A stretch of DNA of 64,000 bases. Origin: Oryzias latipes. Lineage: Eukaryota > Chordata > Actinopteri > Beloniformes > Adrianichthyidae. The notes beneath the pieces are model-generated. The model ran no database searches and was not told where the DNA came from. It saw only the letters and a program-made list of their open reading frames with translations. This document shows, one piece after another, positions 45,801 through 55,640 of this stretch (position 1 is its first letter; every line of letters starts with the position of its first letter). The stretch is from contig NC_019859.2 of NCBI RefSeq assembly GCF_002234675.1, positions 28,701,973 through 28,765,972 on the forward strand, given 5' to 3'. The position numbers were made by a program, and so were the translations under genes.

Positions 45801-48800
45801 CCTGAAGTTCAAAACGTATTTCATTGTAATGAAAATGTAAAATTCAATTTATTTAATGATCAAAATATTAAGCTCTGCAACTGTATCTCAAATTTAAGTT
45901 GCTTCTACCCAAGCAAATTCATGGTGCTTTATTTTTGTAAATTTAAATATCTAAATGTAACAGTCAAAGTTTTCAGATTTCAACAACAAAATATTTTTAG
46001 AATAATGAAAAAATAAATAAAAAGGCGTATTCTTGTCTACGCCATAAATGAATGTGCCTTAACCAATAAGGTTTCAAAAAGTATAATTAAGGAAATGTAG
46101 TGCTGTTTATTTTCAACATTGCTAAATGTAGTTCTCCAGTTCTTTTAAACGGTTCAGAAGCCTGAATGGTACTTCAAAATTAGAGGGATAAAAACAAAAT
46201 AATAATTCTTTCCAGTAACAATAAAGTGTGGTGACGAGGCAGCATGACAGGATGAAGGAGAGCGCTTTAACCCTTGTGCTATCCTATGGGGTCCAGATGA
46301 CCCCACCCTTACATTGACTTCCCTACCATGATAAAGGTGGATAAAGGTGAAGAGGATTTCATGTACTCCATGGACACCGGTAAAGATTACAAATCATTGA
46401 AGAAAAAAGGTTCAGCACTCTGTCTTGTGGGTGGGTCTAGATGAACCCACTCCCAACGTTAACGTGCCTTGGATAGCTCAAGGGTTAATGTGGCTAAGAT
46501 GCTTTACATGACGGTCTGCACTGCAGCTGCAGCTGCAGCCCCCGCTTTCTCACACGCGGAAGTAAACATGATTTCACCTCTCATGGACATGACGTTGGCC
46601 TTTTTTCAGAGCGTTGTACACATCACTCTGACCCATCAGGTTGCTGAACTAGAATCGAATGCTGTGAGGTTCTGCAGAACTTTGGCCCACTTTGCCAATA
46701 GCATTTGCCTGGTGCTACGTGCATTAGCCGCTGTGCAGCTGCAGTGCTTCACTCGTTCTTATCTGAGCCGCTATAAAGCACCGCAATCCGCGTTTCTATA
46801 TGATACTGGCAGCAACATGTCACAGAGCTTCGAGTCGGTACCCATTCTAAATAAACTAAGTAGTACGTGTCTAAGAACAATGAAAAAAGCTGCTTCACTG
46901 AGATCTTCTAGTTATTTTAAAAAAGGGATTTTTTTCAGATAGGAGGTCTTGTATTTTACCCATCGCTGTGTCTCCCAGCTAGTCTAAGAACATCCCTGAA
47001 GAACTCAAGGACGTTTTTGTGGATAGGGACGTCTGGGCCTCTCTACTTAGACTGCTGCCCCCTCAACCCAGCTTCAGATAACTGGGAAAAGATGAATGGA
47101 TGGATTTCCACGTTAAATGGTTTGATTGAGGAAAAAAAAAAAAAAGAGTTTCAACCTCATGCTGTTTTCGTAGGAGTTCCATGAGGGCCTGATACTTCTC
47201 ACTGGAGCGAGGAGACAGAGGGGAGGTCCGCGAGCGACCCAGCGAGTATTCCTCCTCATTCACTGGAGCACTGGGAATCTGTTAGCAACAAGAAAGTTGT
47301 GAGAAACAATGAAGAAAAACGCAAGTAAACATAACATCAGTAACACACCACAACTATCATAGGTATGACTTAGAGTACAGACCAAAAGTTTGGACAAACC
47401 TTCTCATTCAAAGAGTTTGCTTTATTTTCATGACTATGAAAAATTGTAGAGTCACACTGAAGGCATCAAAACTGTGAATTAACACATGTGGAATTATATA
47501 CATAACATCACAGTTTTGTTGCCTTCAGTGTGACTTTTGGTCTGTACTCTAAGTAAAGTAAATATATCAACTATGAGGTTCAGGACTGTTGAGAAACTAA
47601 GCTGCACCATCATGATTTTAAGAAACATCCCCTTCTAAAACAGCAGCATCCACAAACACAGGACTGTCCTGCAGACATCAATGAGGCACATGCAGGGGTT
47701 ACATGACGGAGGAGCAAAAGGAACACAATCATGAGGGATGAGAAGGATCTATACGAGATTGACAATAGAATGATGCTGATGATGTGCAGTGAAGCAGTTG
47801 TTTGGATGCAAACACACACAGCGGGTTTGACAGATCACAGCTGCTGCTGCAAGAACAGATTTTCTCATGAAAACATTTTCAAAACCTTGGTGATTTCAAC
47901 AGGTAGGCCAGACTTGGTAGCTGTGATCATGGGGTCCAGGCCTTTGGCATGCCTGAGGTGCTGCGCCGCCCCCACCATGTCCTGGAAAAATGACAAAAAG
48001 CATCGGCTGTCCATTTAGAAAGAAATATTCAGATAAGCAGTGAATCCATCTCCAGGTAAAAACATGGAAGTGAACAGGGAAGGAAGGGCATCCAAAGTTT
48101 ACCTTCATCTGTTTGGACCGCAGTGCTGCCCGTAGAAAAGCCTGTCGCCGTAGCAACAAAAAATCCAGTTGCTGCTGGCCTGCAAAGGCAAAGAAATAAC
48201 AGAGGTGAGAGCTTCTCCTTCAAAATAAAATCCTGGAGTAGGCAGGCGGACACCGGCTCTCAGGTTGGGAATCTCAGAGTAACACACGATACGATGCAGT
48301 TCACGATACATGGCTCACGATATCGGTGGTCGAACGATATGGCAAACATTGAAATAATCAATATATTAGTAATCTATGATATATCACTATAATTTAAACA
48401 AATGTACCTTTTTATTTCAACTTTATTTTGCAGCATTACTAAAATACAATTATTAATTGGGGGGGGGGTTGCAGAATTCTCGGTTTTAATCGTGTCACGG
48501 CTATAAAAACAAGACACAAAAGCAAGATAAAGGCCTACAATTAATTTTTGAAAGGCTTCAAAACATATTTAATATAGCAAAGTACTTCATAGCATTTACA
48601 CACACACAGAATCACATCAAAACATTTTCTCATTGCTCCTGTCTCTGAATGATTTCATAAACCCAGACAGAGATTTGCACTACTCAGTGATTCTTTTGTA
48701 CAGTTTTTCAAAATAAATAAACCTGGTTTCTCCCTCATCATCCTCATCCTCCGTGATGAGGGTGAGAAAAACTTTTGAGGGTAACCTCCTCCTACACGCG

Positions 48801-51800
48801 GTGAGAGCGGCAGCCATATTAAACCCTGAAAGACTTTTGGACAGTCTTTCAGGCCAGCGACTTTGACGCATGTTAAAACAAATATGACACGTGGTTCGTC
48901 ATGCTCATGAGAAGGGCCACCTGATGGACTTCTATGGTATTATTTTAAAAAAAGGATTTAGAGAAAGAGGGGTCTGGGATTCGTTTTTGAGTTGAAACAT
49001 CGCAATAGTTTGCCATACTGATATTTTGTCCCACCTCTAATGAGCTCAGCCTTCAACACACCTTTAGGTCCCAGTTTTGAAGCTGAGGCTCCTCCAGGAG
49101 CCTGAGGGGCCGCAGATCTGGCTTTGTTTACAGGTGGACGCGCTGCAGGCTGCAGAGGAATCAAATCACAAACTGTTACACAACTAACACTCAGGCTTTT
49201 CCAATGAGATGCAGCTAAAGGGCTGAACATTTGAAAGGTATGACTGAGTTCTTGAAGTGTGGTGGACTTGCAGGTGGAAGAAGAGGAGGAGGAGCTGAAA
49301 ACATCTAGAGGACTTCTGTCCATCATCTTTTGTGGCAGCACCTCAGCACCCTGACCATTCTTTCTTTCCTTTCTCCCCACCTTAATGTCTTCTCTTTGTT
49401 CGTCTTCCTCCACACTCTCAGCATCTCCATCCTGATTTGCTATTTTCATCGCCGTTTCCAGGACATTCAGGAAGTTCTGCTGACTCCCTTCAGAGCCCTG
49501 AAGCGCTGGACAACCTAAAGAAGAAACTTGTTAAGGAACTGATCAGCGTAAAAGAAGCAAAGTCTCAGCGCTTCGTTTAAAAGTTACCTGGGGGAACCGG
49601 GAGGTCCGATAAGCTGACTGGTTTTCCTGCTTTGTGAGCTCTGATGGCCTCCTGGTATTGCTGTTAAAAGACAGAGAAAATTCATTTTCATCACAAAGCT
49701 CCACCTAAAGGAGAAGCTGCTGCTCTGATCATAGAGTCACATAGGTGATCAACTGGAACACAAACAGCCTGTGATCCACGAAAAGATTTCAACTGGCTAC
49801 AACCGATCTAATGGAGACGCATCTTCATGAACAAAACTGTCCCTAATCCTCACCCCGCACGACGGAAACATGAAATGCCTGAGTTCCAAGTGAATGCCCT
49901 ACAAATGAGCACTGACACTGGAGTCCCATGGGGTGGAGGAGCAAAATTCGGACATTCACTCTTTCCATGGATCGGAGGGGCAGAAGTAAGGGACCACATG
50001 GAGATCAACAGGTATGCATTGCTGAGACTCCTTCACACCACCAACAAGTTTCCCAACGCATCAGCAGCAGAGATGTCAGTCATTAGAACTATGGCTCTGC
50101 AAAATCGACTCGACTAGCAGTGCTCGACCTCCTAACCGCATCATCGGGAGGCGTGTCCAAAATGGTTGGAGACAGCTGCTGCACTTTCATCCCGGATGAC
50201 ACCAGTGATGGACAGGACATTGCTACCGCACGGCACGACTTAACAGAGCTGCAAGCTAAGTCTGCAACTTCTGGTGCCAGAACCACTAGTGACAACTGGC
50301 CCTGGCTTACACCTGGTCCATGGTGGCATCTTCTGTTGAAATTATTGATGCCTATGCTCATTGTTTTGTGCCTGTTTTGTCTACTAACAACACATGCTCG
50401 TCCTTGTGTCAAGTCCATGATAACAAAAGCCACCACACAGGCTTTCATCCATTACCAGCTGGTCCAACAAGCTGAAAAGGACTCCCCCAGTGTGAATACT
50501 CCTGCTTCACAGGCATCGTATGAAGCTTTTACTGATGATTAGAGAACCATGTTTCATGTTTGTACCTTCCATTTATCTGTGTTAACTTATTAAGTGTTTG
50601 AAATTATAAACAAGAATGGATGTTAGGGTTACATAATTCTCATTTGCTTACATGCTGTTATCACCAGAAAATGATTGTGTCTCAGTTCTGTCTTTCAGTA
50701 AGATAACACTGGCGTGCTTGGTGCTGACTATACAAAACATGATGTTCCTGTCCTGCTTGATTGAATGACCCACTTTCATATTATCAAACCCGACCACCCA
50801 AAAAAACCAGACTGGACACCCTGGGAAGCCAGAACTCCTCTGTTGCAGATTGCGCTGTGACTGACGGGCTTCTCCTTCAGCAGAAGTCTAACAAAAATTT
50901 TCGTGGTTCTTCTCTCTGTTAAGGAGCAGTCATAACCCTGACAGAGACCTTCTAAAACCAGACATAACCAGCTCAGTGGCCTTGTGGTTAGAGTGTCCGC
51001 CCTGAGACTGGATGGTCGTGGGTTCAAACCCAGGCCGAGTCATACCAAAGACTCCCTGCTTGACACTCAGCATTAAGGGGTTGGATTGAGGGGTAAATCC
51101 AGCAAACCCGAGTGCAGCTCGCCGCTCCCCCAGAGGATGGGTCAAATGTGGAGAACAGATACTGTGATTTATAAAAAGCACTCTCATTAATAAAACGTGT
51201 CCTACTCAGTCACACACTTGCAGACGTGCCTGATTCCTGGTTCCGGTTCTGTTCGTCCTCGAATGCAGACTGACGGGGAATTTTTCATGCCCAGAAAAAA
51301 AAAATCTCTGCTGAATTTCTCAAAGTCTGACTGATTTTTGACTTGAAAATTTGGATTAATTTTTTATTTTCCTGTTTGTTGTCCAAAACCATCAAAAAGA
51401 CAGAAGCTTTAGAATCCAAAGCAGTGAGACGAAGAGCAAAAGAGCAAGCAGGAATCTCCAAAAGGAGATGAACATTTTCATATTAAAATGTTGAAAACAG
51501 CTGTAAGCATGAAGGAGATTAAAGGAGTTGAAGCGTGCAGCACCTCTTTTTAGGTGCTGGGTGTACCTTCACAATGCGTTGGTGCATGCGGGACTTGCGG
51601 TCGTCTCCTTTGCTCTTGGCGCTCTCTGCTGCTTGTTTGTAGATGTCCATTCTCTGCTGCAGAGCTTCTCCCAGGCTGCTGGGGGCAGGGAGGTCTTTAC
51701 AAACACAAAAGAACGATGATTATGGAGCAAGTGTTCAAAAAAACCCAGTACCACTAGCTACAGTCTCACCTGCAGAGGGCGTCTGCGTGGGAGTGGATGC

Positions 51801-54800
51801 AGGAGCAGCAGCTTTGGGAGCAGACTGGGGAGGAGGTGCAGAATGCTCTGCAGCCACATCTCCTGAAGAAGATCAGACAGCAGAACTATGACAGAAAATC
51901 GACCAAGCAGCGCATGAATCCTAACCTGAGCTCATTGGTGTTTATGCACATGTGTGCTTTCGGAGTTTAACTGCAGGAGTGTTACACTCAGCAGTCAGAC
52001 AAACTCACCAGGAGGAGGGGGTAATGAACTCAGCTGGACTGCCTCCCCCCGATCCAGCGCCTCCAGCAGCGAGTCCAGCTTCTGCAGAGAAAGCACAGCA
52101 GAACTGCTATAGCTCACATTTAGTGGCAGACCCCCCACCCCCCAGGAGCAAACTCCCCCTGCCTGTGTCACCTTGGCAGTGAGGTAGTGATGTTTGGCCC
52201 GCTCAACATCATTGCTCTGTTTGGCCTGAAGGGCGGCAACCTTGTACTCCCTCTGCCTGTACAGCACGGCCTGCTTCAGCTCTGAGGATTAAAGTCATTT
52301 CAGCCACGGCACAGGACACGGCGCCAACGGACCCGAACAACCACGGCCAGAGGTTCTGACAACTTTGGAGGACTTCACTGACATTTAGCAAGAACATTCT
52401 AGGAGGAGAGCAGCTAAGGAGTTAATTTACGAGTAAGACTGGGTTAAAGAGATTGAATACTAAAACTGTTTCTACAAAAAGTAAATCCCCCAAATAATTG
52501 CATCTCTGAATCAGTTTTCTTGATAGCAAGTATGTGAATTTGCCAAACAAAAATCTACTTTATTTTCTATCCATTTTTTTAAAATTCATACTTGAATTAT
52601 AAAGCCTTTCTTCAGCTGTTACCTGAGTGTGGGCCACTGGGCTGGCTGGGTGTGAGGGGGGAGATTGCAGGTGAATCAGGGGTGATGGGGGCAGCGAGCT
52701 TCGGCAGGGGGGTCAGGCACACCGGTTTAGTGTTGGGAACTGGGGCTGCAGGCTCGTTCCTGGGTTTGGAGGGAGACGCAGGCAGGACAGCAGGTTCTGG
52801 AAGCTCTTTCTCCGGCTCAGACTCTGCTTTAATGTTGGACTTTCCTCCAATTGCTACAGGGGGGGGCATGTCCTCCTCATTCACTGCCTTGCCTTTCTTT
52901 ACCGATGTTAGCATGGACTGTAATGTCTGCAAATAGAAAAGGAGAAACCATGCTCTGGATCTGGTTGCTTAGCAGAGTGCTAAGCAGGAAGTTGGATTCT
53001 GCACTGACCTTCAAGCCGCGGTCATAACGGCGAGCTTTGCTCGTCTCGCCTGCAGCCTTGGCGTTGGCTATGGCCGTCTGATACATTTCGATGCGCTCCA
53101 GCAAACGAGATTCCAAACTGGCCGCACCGAGGGGGCTGGCTGAAGGGGCAGGCTGAGAGGAGGGCATCGCTTTAGGAGCAGCAGGAGCTGGCTCCTCATC
53201 GTCCTCCAAAACTTCGTTCAGCTCTGCCTGTGAACCAAGACAGAAGCATGGAAATCTAACCCACTTTAAGCTTAGGTTCAATTAAATTCAATTTGATAAA
53301 AGACATGAAAACCAGAGGAGAAACACAAATAGCACCGTTTAAAACTAGAATACAATCCAGAAAATATCATGTTTATGATACATGAACAAATACACTCAGA
53401 TAAAACGAAACTATGGATTTGTTAAGAATAAATACATTTATACCATGGTCCGGGTGAATACTCGATTCTGATTGGCTGCTGGGTGTACATTAAAAAGTGA
53501 TAACCGCACGTCGTCCCAATGGGTTGAATAAAGCATCAGTTCAGAGAGAAACTTCTCCTGTTACCGCTTGTTTTTGTCCAAATGATGAAGCAAAAGGTTA
53601 TTTTAAAGAAGCCAGCGGAGTGATACAAAACATTTAAGCTAGGTGACTGGAACTTTTTTTCACCGTGCGGTTATCACTCTTTAATGTACACCCAGCAGCC
53701 AATCAGAATCGAGTATTCACCCAGACCATGGTATAATACTTTTTAATGCACTTCGCGGAAGCAACCGCAGCTTTGCGTCGGACGGTTCAATCTTCCACGG
53801 CGTGCGTTAAAAAGTAATAATGCACACTTCGTCAGCCAATAACCCTGACATATTCACTTCCGTAAGAATATAAAAGCACATTGGGGGAGCTAGCACAAAC
53901 ACATCTTAATTCATTGGTTAAACTGAGTTTTGTTATTGATTTCATGAATTTCTTACATTTCAGACCAAATAACTTTCCAACAATTGCAATTGCACAACAA
54001 TTGCACTGAATCCTAATCAGATTTATTGATGAGAGTGACACTCAGCCCTGTGTTAGTATTTGTGTGCATTCAGTTGTGCGAGCCTGTAGGTGAACATGAC
54101 TGTTGTGGGTCTATACAACCTTAATGTTGTCTCACTTCTCTCTGGTCAGGGAACAACATCATTTAATCCAGTTACTTTATAAACTATTGTTCATTTCTTG
54201 AGTGCATTTGTGGTTCAGAACAAAGATTCTACTCTTTTTGTTTCTTCCTATGTCTTCAATTTTAAAATATACAATAACTGGTTCCCATAGCAACACAAAG
54301 CCTTAAATATTAGTCGTTACTGTGACACAGCATGTTCAGGACCTACAAACCAGCGGATTATTTTACTTAAATAACTGTGGACATAATCTGTAAATGCCTT
54401 TTACATTTTTGGCTGCAGAACTTAAATATTTGATATCAGTGGATCAATCCAGAGAAACAACGCATGGAAAAAAGGATGGAGGACAGTCCAAGCAACAAAA
54501 ACAAGCATCTCCTTGGTGCTGGCAGAGCGGTTTGATGTGCAGCAGCTCTGACTAAAATATTTTTAACCAGTATTACCAGCAGATCGTCATCATCCAAATC
54601 TTCGTCGTCCATTTCTTCCTCATCCAGATCTTTCATACAAAGCGCTGCCATGCGCTCGATTTCAGCCATTGGAACAGGAGCTGGACATAAACACAGACGA
54701 CAGATCAGGAAGAAGCAAGCCTAAACTCCAGAGCCCAAAGGCCCCGCCCACCTCACCTCTGCCCTGCTCCTTCTTCCCCTGCGCTCTCCCTCCTCCTCCT

Positions 54801-55020
54801 CCAACCAGATTGAGCAGCTCTGCCTCCAAATCTTCATCATTTCCGACATCATCCATCCCCCCATCCGGGGTCAGATCAAGGAGCAGGCCCATCTGAGTCA
54901 AGGACAGGTGCTCGTTCACACCTGTGCTGATCCCTGACGTGCACATGTGGTAAGCAGTCTTACCTGTTTGGCTCGCGCTGCTCCTTGGCCCCGCGGAGGC
55001 GGGTTCCGGCTGCGGCTCAT
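30833..55020 (-). CDS. cc2d1a: Coiled-coil and C2 domain-containing protein 1A (CC2D1A/Freud-1)
   Basis: A scaffold that binds CHMP4/ESCRT-III through DM14 domains and acts in NF-kB signalling and HTR1A repression. 26 exons found on the minus strand: 54964-55020, 54757-54892, 54577-54680, 53009-53227, 52623-52926, 52172-52281, 52009-52081, 51770-51862, 51567-51694, 49588-49660, 49272-49514, 49062-49142, 48103-48179, 47886-47981, 47156-47278, 41501-41559, 40974-41090, 39949-40022, 39821-39879, 39595-39746, 37690-37780, 37437-37592, 36496-36618, 36301-36427, 30957-31033, 30833-30903. Phases agree up to exon 25, giving about 984 aa (human 951). Start is MSRSRNPPPRGQG. Four DM14 repeats (RRYDRGLK at about 190; YKVAALQAKQ; AAESAKSKGDDRKSRMH; FLRAALRSKQ) precede a C2 domain at about 698-830. 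Last residues not located. Confidence 0.93.
31390..31990 (-). pseudogene. Non-LTR retrotransposon coding fragment
   Basis: On the minus strand, 31676 to about 31420 encodes TNELVYTSAAVILEMLGYK and a following PPWR.. motif, a segment found N-terminal to the RT in some fish LINEs (Dong/R4-like by memory). Upstream (to 31990) is a decayed continuation. The short plus-strand stretch 31200-31245 looks Tc1-derived. It lies in cc2d1a intron 25. Confidence 0.5.
32160..34300 (+). pseudogene. Decayed Tc1 transposon split by a hAT insertion
   Basis: Tc1 transposase words (aaaggctaccatcagtaaca, gtgccagacgtatccccctg, tttgctagagaacatttgga) run from about 32230 to 32792. They resume after 34195 with aggagatctaaataaagaaa, the same joint seen uninterrupted at 59815-59840. 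The intervening 1.4 kb is a hAT insertion. Confidence 0.8.
32793..34195. mobile_element. Non-autonomous hAT element, 8-bp TSD CTCTAGAG
   Basis: Flanked by CTCTAGAG at 32785-32792 and 34196-34203. The right end reads acactggttgaaaaacactg; the left end (ctttttgagccaaggcacac) is its imperfect inverse, having lost the outermost bases. AT-rich inside, no transposase. Inserted in the Tc1 copy. Confidence 0.75.
34310..36290. other. cc2d1a intron 25 remainder, nothing identified
   Basis: AT-rich sequence; no exon-like frames or repeat family recognised. Short open frames have no domain resemblance. Confidence 0.4.
37840..39542. mobile_element. Non-autonomous hAT element with complete ends and TSD
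   Basis: TSD CTCTAGAG at 37832-37839 and 39543-39550. The left end caggggtctcaaactcaatt and right end gagtttgagagccctg are inverted repeats with one mismatch. 1703 bp with no transposase frame. The right end stops 44 bases from the donor side of cc2d1a exon 20. It holds a large palindrome at 39138-39230. Confidence 0.9.
39138..39230. repeat. Perfect 44-bp palindrome with 5-base spacer
   Basis: Arms 39138-39181 and 39187-39230 are exact reverse complements around cgtgc. Outer words ttcgcat (39122-39128) and atgcgaa (39234-39240) extend the symmetry after a gap. Located inside the hAT element. Confidence 0.95.
40078..40450 (+). mobile_element. Decayed Harbinger-like element with MADF/Myb-like fragment, second copy
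   Basis: Around 40308-40420 the plus strand encodes MKEKLLTAVCARLEFFD...NRAVKEKAWNN, a MADF-like pattern, then stops. DNA words match 10330-10560 in the opposite orientation. In cc2d1a intron 17. Confidence 0.55.
41625..42285. mobile_element. TIR element, hAT-like
   Basis: The left end aggggtgtaacaatctattg and right end aattaatcgttccactccta are imperfect inverted repeats. Inside is gatcgacctgtctgaggcag and aggcatggtaggtttagaac, shared with 30120-30260. No coding frame. In cc2d1a intron 15. Confidence 0.6.
42530..43940 (+). pseudogene. Second Tc1-like family, broken transposase
   Basis: Ends aatatttgatccattgctga and gggaccaaatacttatttcc are inverted-repeat termini. Inside are a helix-turn-helix segment (ISKKLGVKEETV, near 42925), EHLHDLESDWE (43150-43200) and [13 protein letters not shown] (43290-43330). 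Stops and shifts break it. Diverged from the 18/57 kb family. Confidence 0.8.
44165..44640 (-). pseudogene. Decayed retrovirus-like gag-protease fragment
   Basis: On the minus strand a frame from 44409 ends with VIFLCDSGTT, matching the [F]L.D[ST]G active-site region of aspartic proteases, preceded by a Lys/Gln-rich segment. 44640-44455 is Cys/His-rich but has no clean zinc knuckle. Stops separate the parts, and no LTR or polymerase was seen nearby. Tentative. Confidence 0.35.
44815..45060 (+). pseudogene. RTE-type LINE reverse transcriptase fragment
   Basis: Decayed translation includes NEVHPELLKSL..VG and then GVIVPLFKKGDQRGCSN..GITLLNVPG-like sequence, the N-terminal RT block of RTE-type LINEs. 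Short and frameshifted; ends at the element at 45.07 kb. Confidence 0.65.
45070..45430. mobile_element. Inverted partial copy of the 17.5-kb TIR element
   Basis: Starts ggcccgtacacaccgggacg and then follows the reverse complement of 18145 back to about 17790 (accgacgcgaaaaacgccac; cttgggggtgctcaaacaca). The other end is missing or diverged. Confidence 0.7.
45661..46240. mobile_element. Dispersed AT-rich element (pair with 56.0-56.5 kb)
   Basis: Begins taggggtgtttattggcaag. Block aagctctgcaactgtatctc with flanks matches 56235-56300. No coding capacity; boundaries approximate. Confidence 0.55.
46267..46488. mobile_element. piggyBac-type MITE, copy 2, perfect TTAA duplication
   Basis: TTAA at 46267-46270 and 46485-46488 flank CCCTTGTGCTATCC...GATAGCTCAAGGG. 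Internal words (tggataaaggtg; acaaatcattgaagaaaaaa) match copy 1. In cc2d1a intron 15. Confidence 0.9.
46955..47100 (+). mobile_element. RTE-type LINE 3' end
   Basis: gtctgggcctctctacttag, actgctgccccctcaacccag and agatgaatggatggat are the usual RTE C-terminal codons and tail. Truncated; lies just below exon 15 of cc2d1a. Confidence 0.65.
47368..47554. mobile_element. Foldback MITE with perfect 22-bp TIRs
   Basis: Ends acttagagtacagaccaaaa and its exact complement close 187 bp. A second inverted pair inside (tcacactgaaggcatcaaaa / ttgttgccttcagtgtga) makes most of the element able to fold. Between cc2d1a exons 14 and 15. Confidence 0.9.
48262..49045. mobile_element. Probable DNA transposon filling cc2d1a intron 12
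   Basis: From ggttgggaatctcagagtaa to atattttgtcccacctctaa, an AT-rich, non-coding segment with the cacgatac words common in teleost hAT-like elements. It nearly fills the intron, ending about 11 bases from the exon 12 donor. Terminal repeats are too diverged to prove. Confidence 0.4.
49830..50545 (+). pseudogene. Endogenous retrovirus envelope (transmembrane subunit) remnant
   Basis: Two plus-strand pieces resemble the C-terminal half of a gamma/epsilon-type retroviral envelope: a glycine-rich hydrophobic start and heptad region (about 49950-50110), then the immunosuppressive-like/cysteine region, a Trp-rich stretch, a membrane-spanning segment (about 50320-50395) and a cytoplasmic tail ending in TAG at 50540. 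It is broken: the two pieces are in different frames with a stop between them near 50113, and the first Cys of the usual CX6CC motif is a serine. No surface subunit, polymerase or clear LTR is seen. Old and non-functional. In cc2d1a intron 9. Confidence 0.65.
50971..51180 (+). mobile_element. tRNA-derived SINE
   Basis: A-box gtggttagagtgtccgccc and B-box gtgggttcaaaccc about 35 bases apart, then aggccgagtcataccaaaga. A well-known teleost tRNA-SINE head. In cc2d1a intron 9 next to the retroviral remnant. Confidence 0.85.
53438..53736. mobile_element. MITE with 73-bp terminal inverted repeats
   Basis: Arms 53438-53510 and 53664-53736 are inverted repeats with two mismatches; the outermost word is ttataccatgg. 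299 bp in total. A related foldback segment may continue to about 53870. The rest of this cc2d1a intron (53228-54576) shows nothing else. Confidence 0.9.
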
Positions 55021-55640
55021 GGCTGCCAACACCTGTCAGGCTGTGGAACTGGACTCGGAACCGGTTCCGCCGGGGTCTCAGCGAGACCGGGAGCAGCAGT
55101 CTACTGAATGACGACCACGCTTCAGGCTCGCGCTACAGACTCGCGCAGTTTGACCACAGCAACAAACATTGGCGGACTTGACTTGTTAGCCAACAACAGC
55201 TAACACAGCCGAACCCTGCTCTAAGTGACACTTTTACCTGCAGACTTTTGGCGCCACGGAGATTATCGCGCTACGACACACCACACCAGAAACAAAGGAC
55301 GTTCATAAAACACAGACGAGCGCAGGAACCGAACCGTTCACGCGCTTAGTCTGACAGCAACAACATCCACAGCCGGGCTTAACTACTTCCTACTGCACGT
55401 CTCCACGGCAACCTGCATTCCGCTTTGCGGCTGTGTAGACCACACCCACCGCAGACGTAAACTCTCGACTAGAGGCGAAAGAGATTTATCCTAGGTAAAA
55501 GTTGGACACCTTGAGAGGGCAGGTGAATTTTGAGCAACGTTTGTTCCGATCAGTTTGTTAAAATGTGAATTTAACTAAACGTGATTGCGTCAGAGATGTC
55601 CTGCAGGTCTCATCACGTTTCTGTTCCTCAGGAGGAGGAG
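55021..55640. promoter_or_regulatory. Shared divergent promoter of cc2d1a and the brme1-like gene
   Basis: The start codons of cc2d1a (55018-55020, minus) and the neighbouring plus gene (55641) are 620 bp apart and face away from each other. 55000-55450 is GC-rich with many CpGs and no TATA box. From memory the human pair CC2D1A/C19orf57 has the same head-to-head arrangement. Confidence 0.7.

Noticed and set aside
48680-48871. 63-codon minus-strand frame with MAAALTACRRRLPSK
   Set aside because: Lies within the probable transposon of cc2d1a intron 12; no domain and no splice partners.
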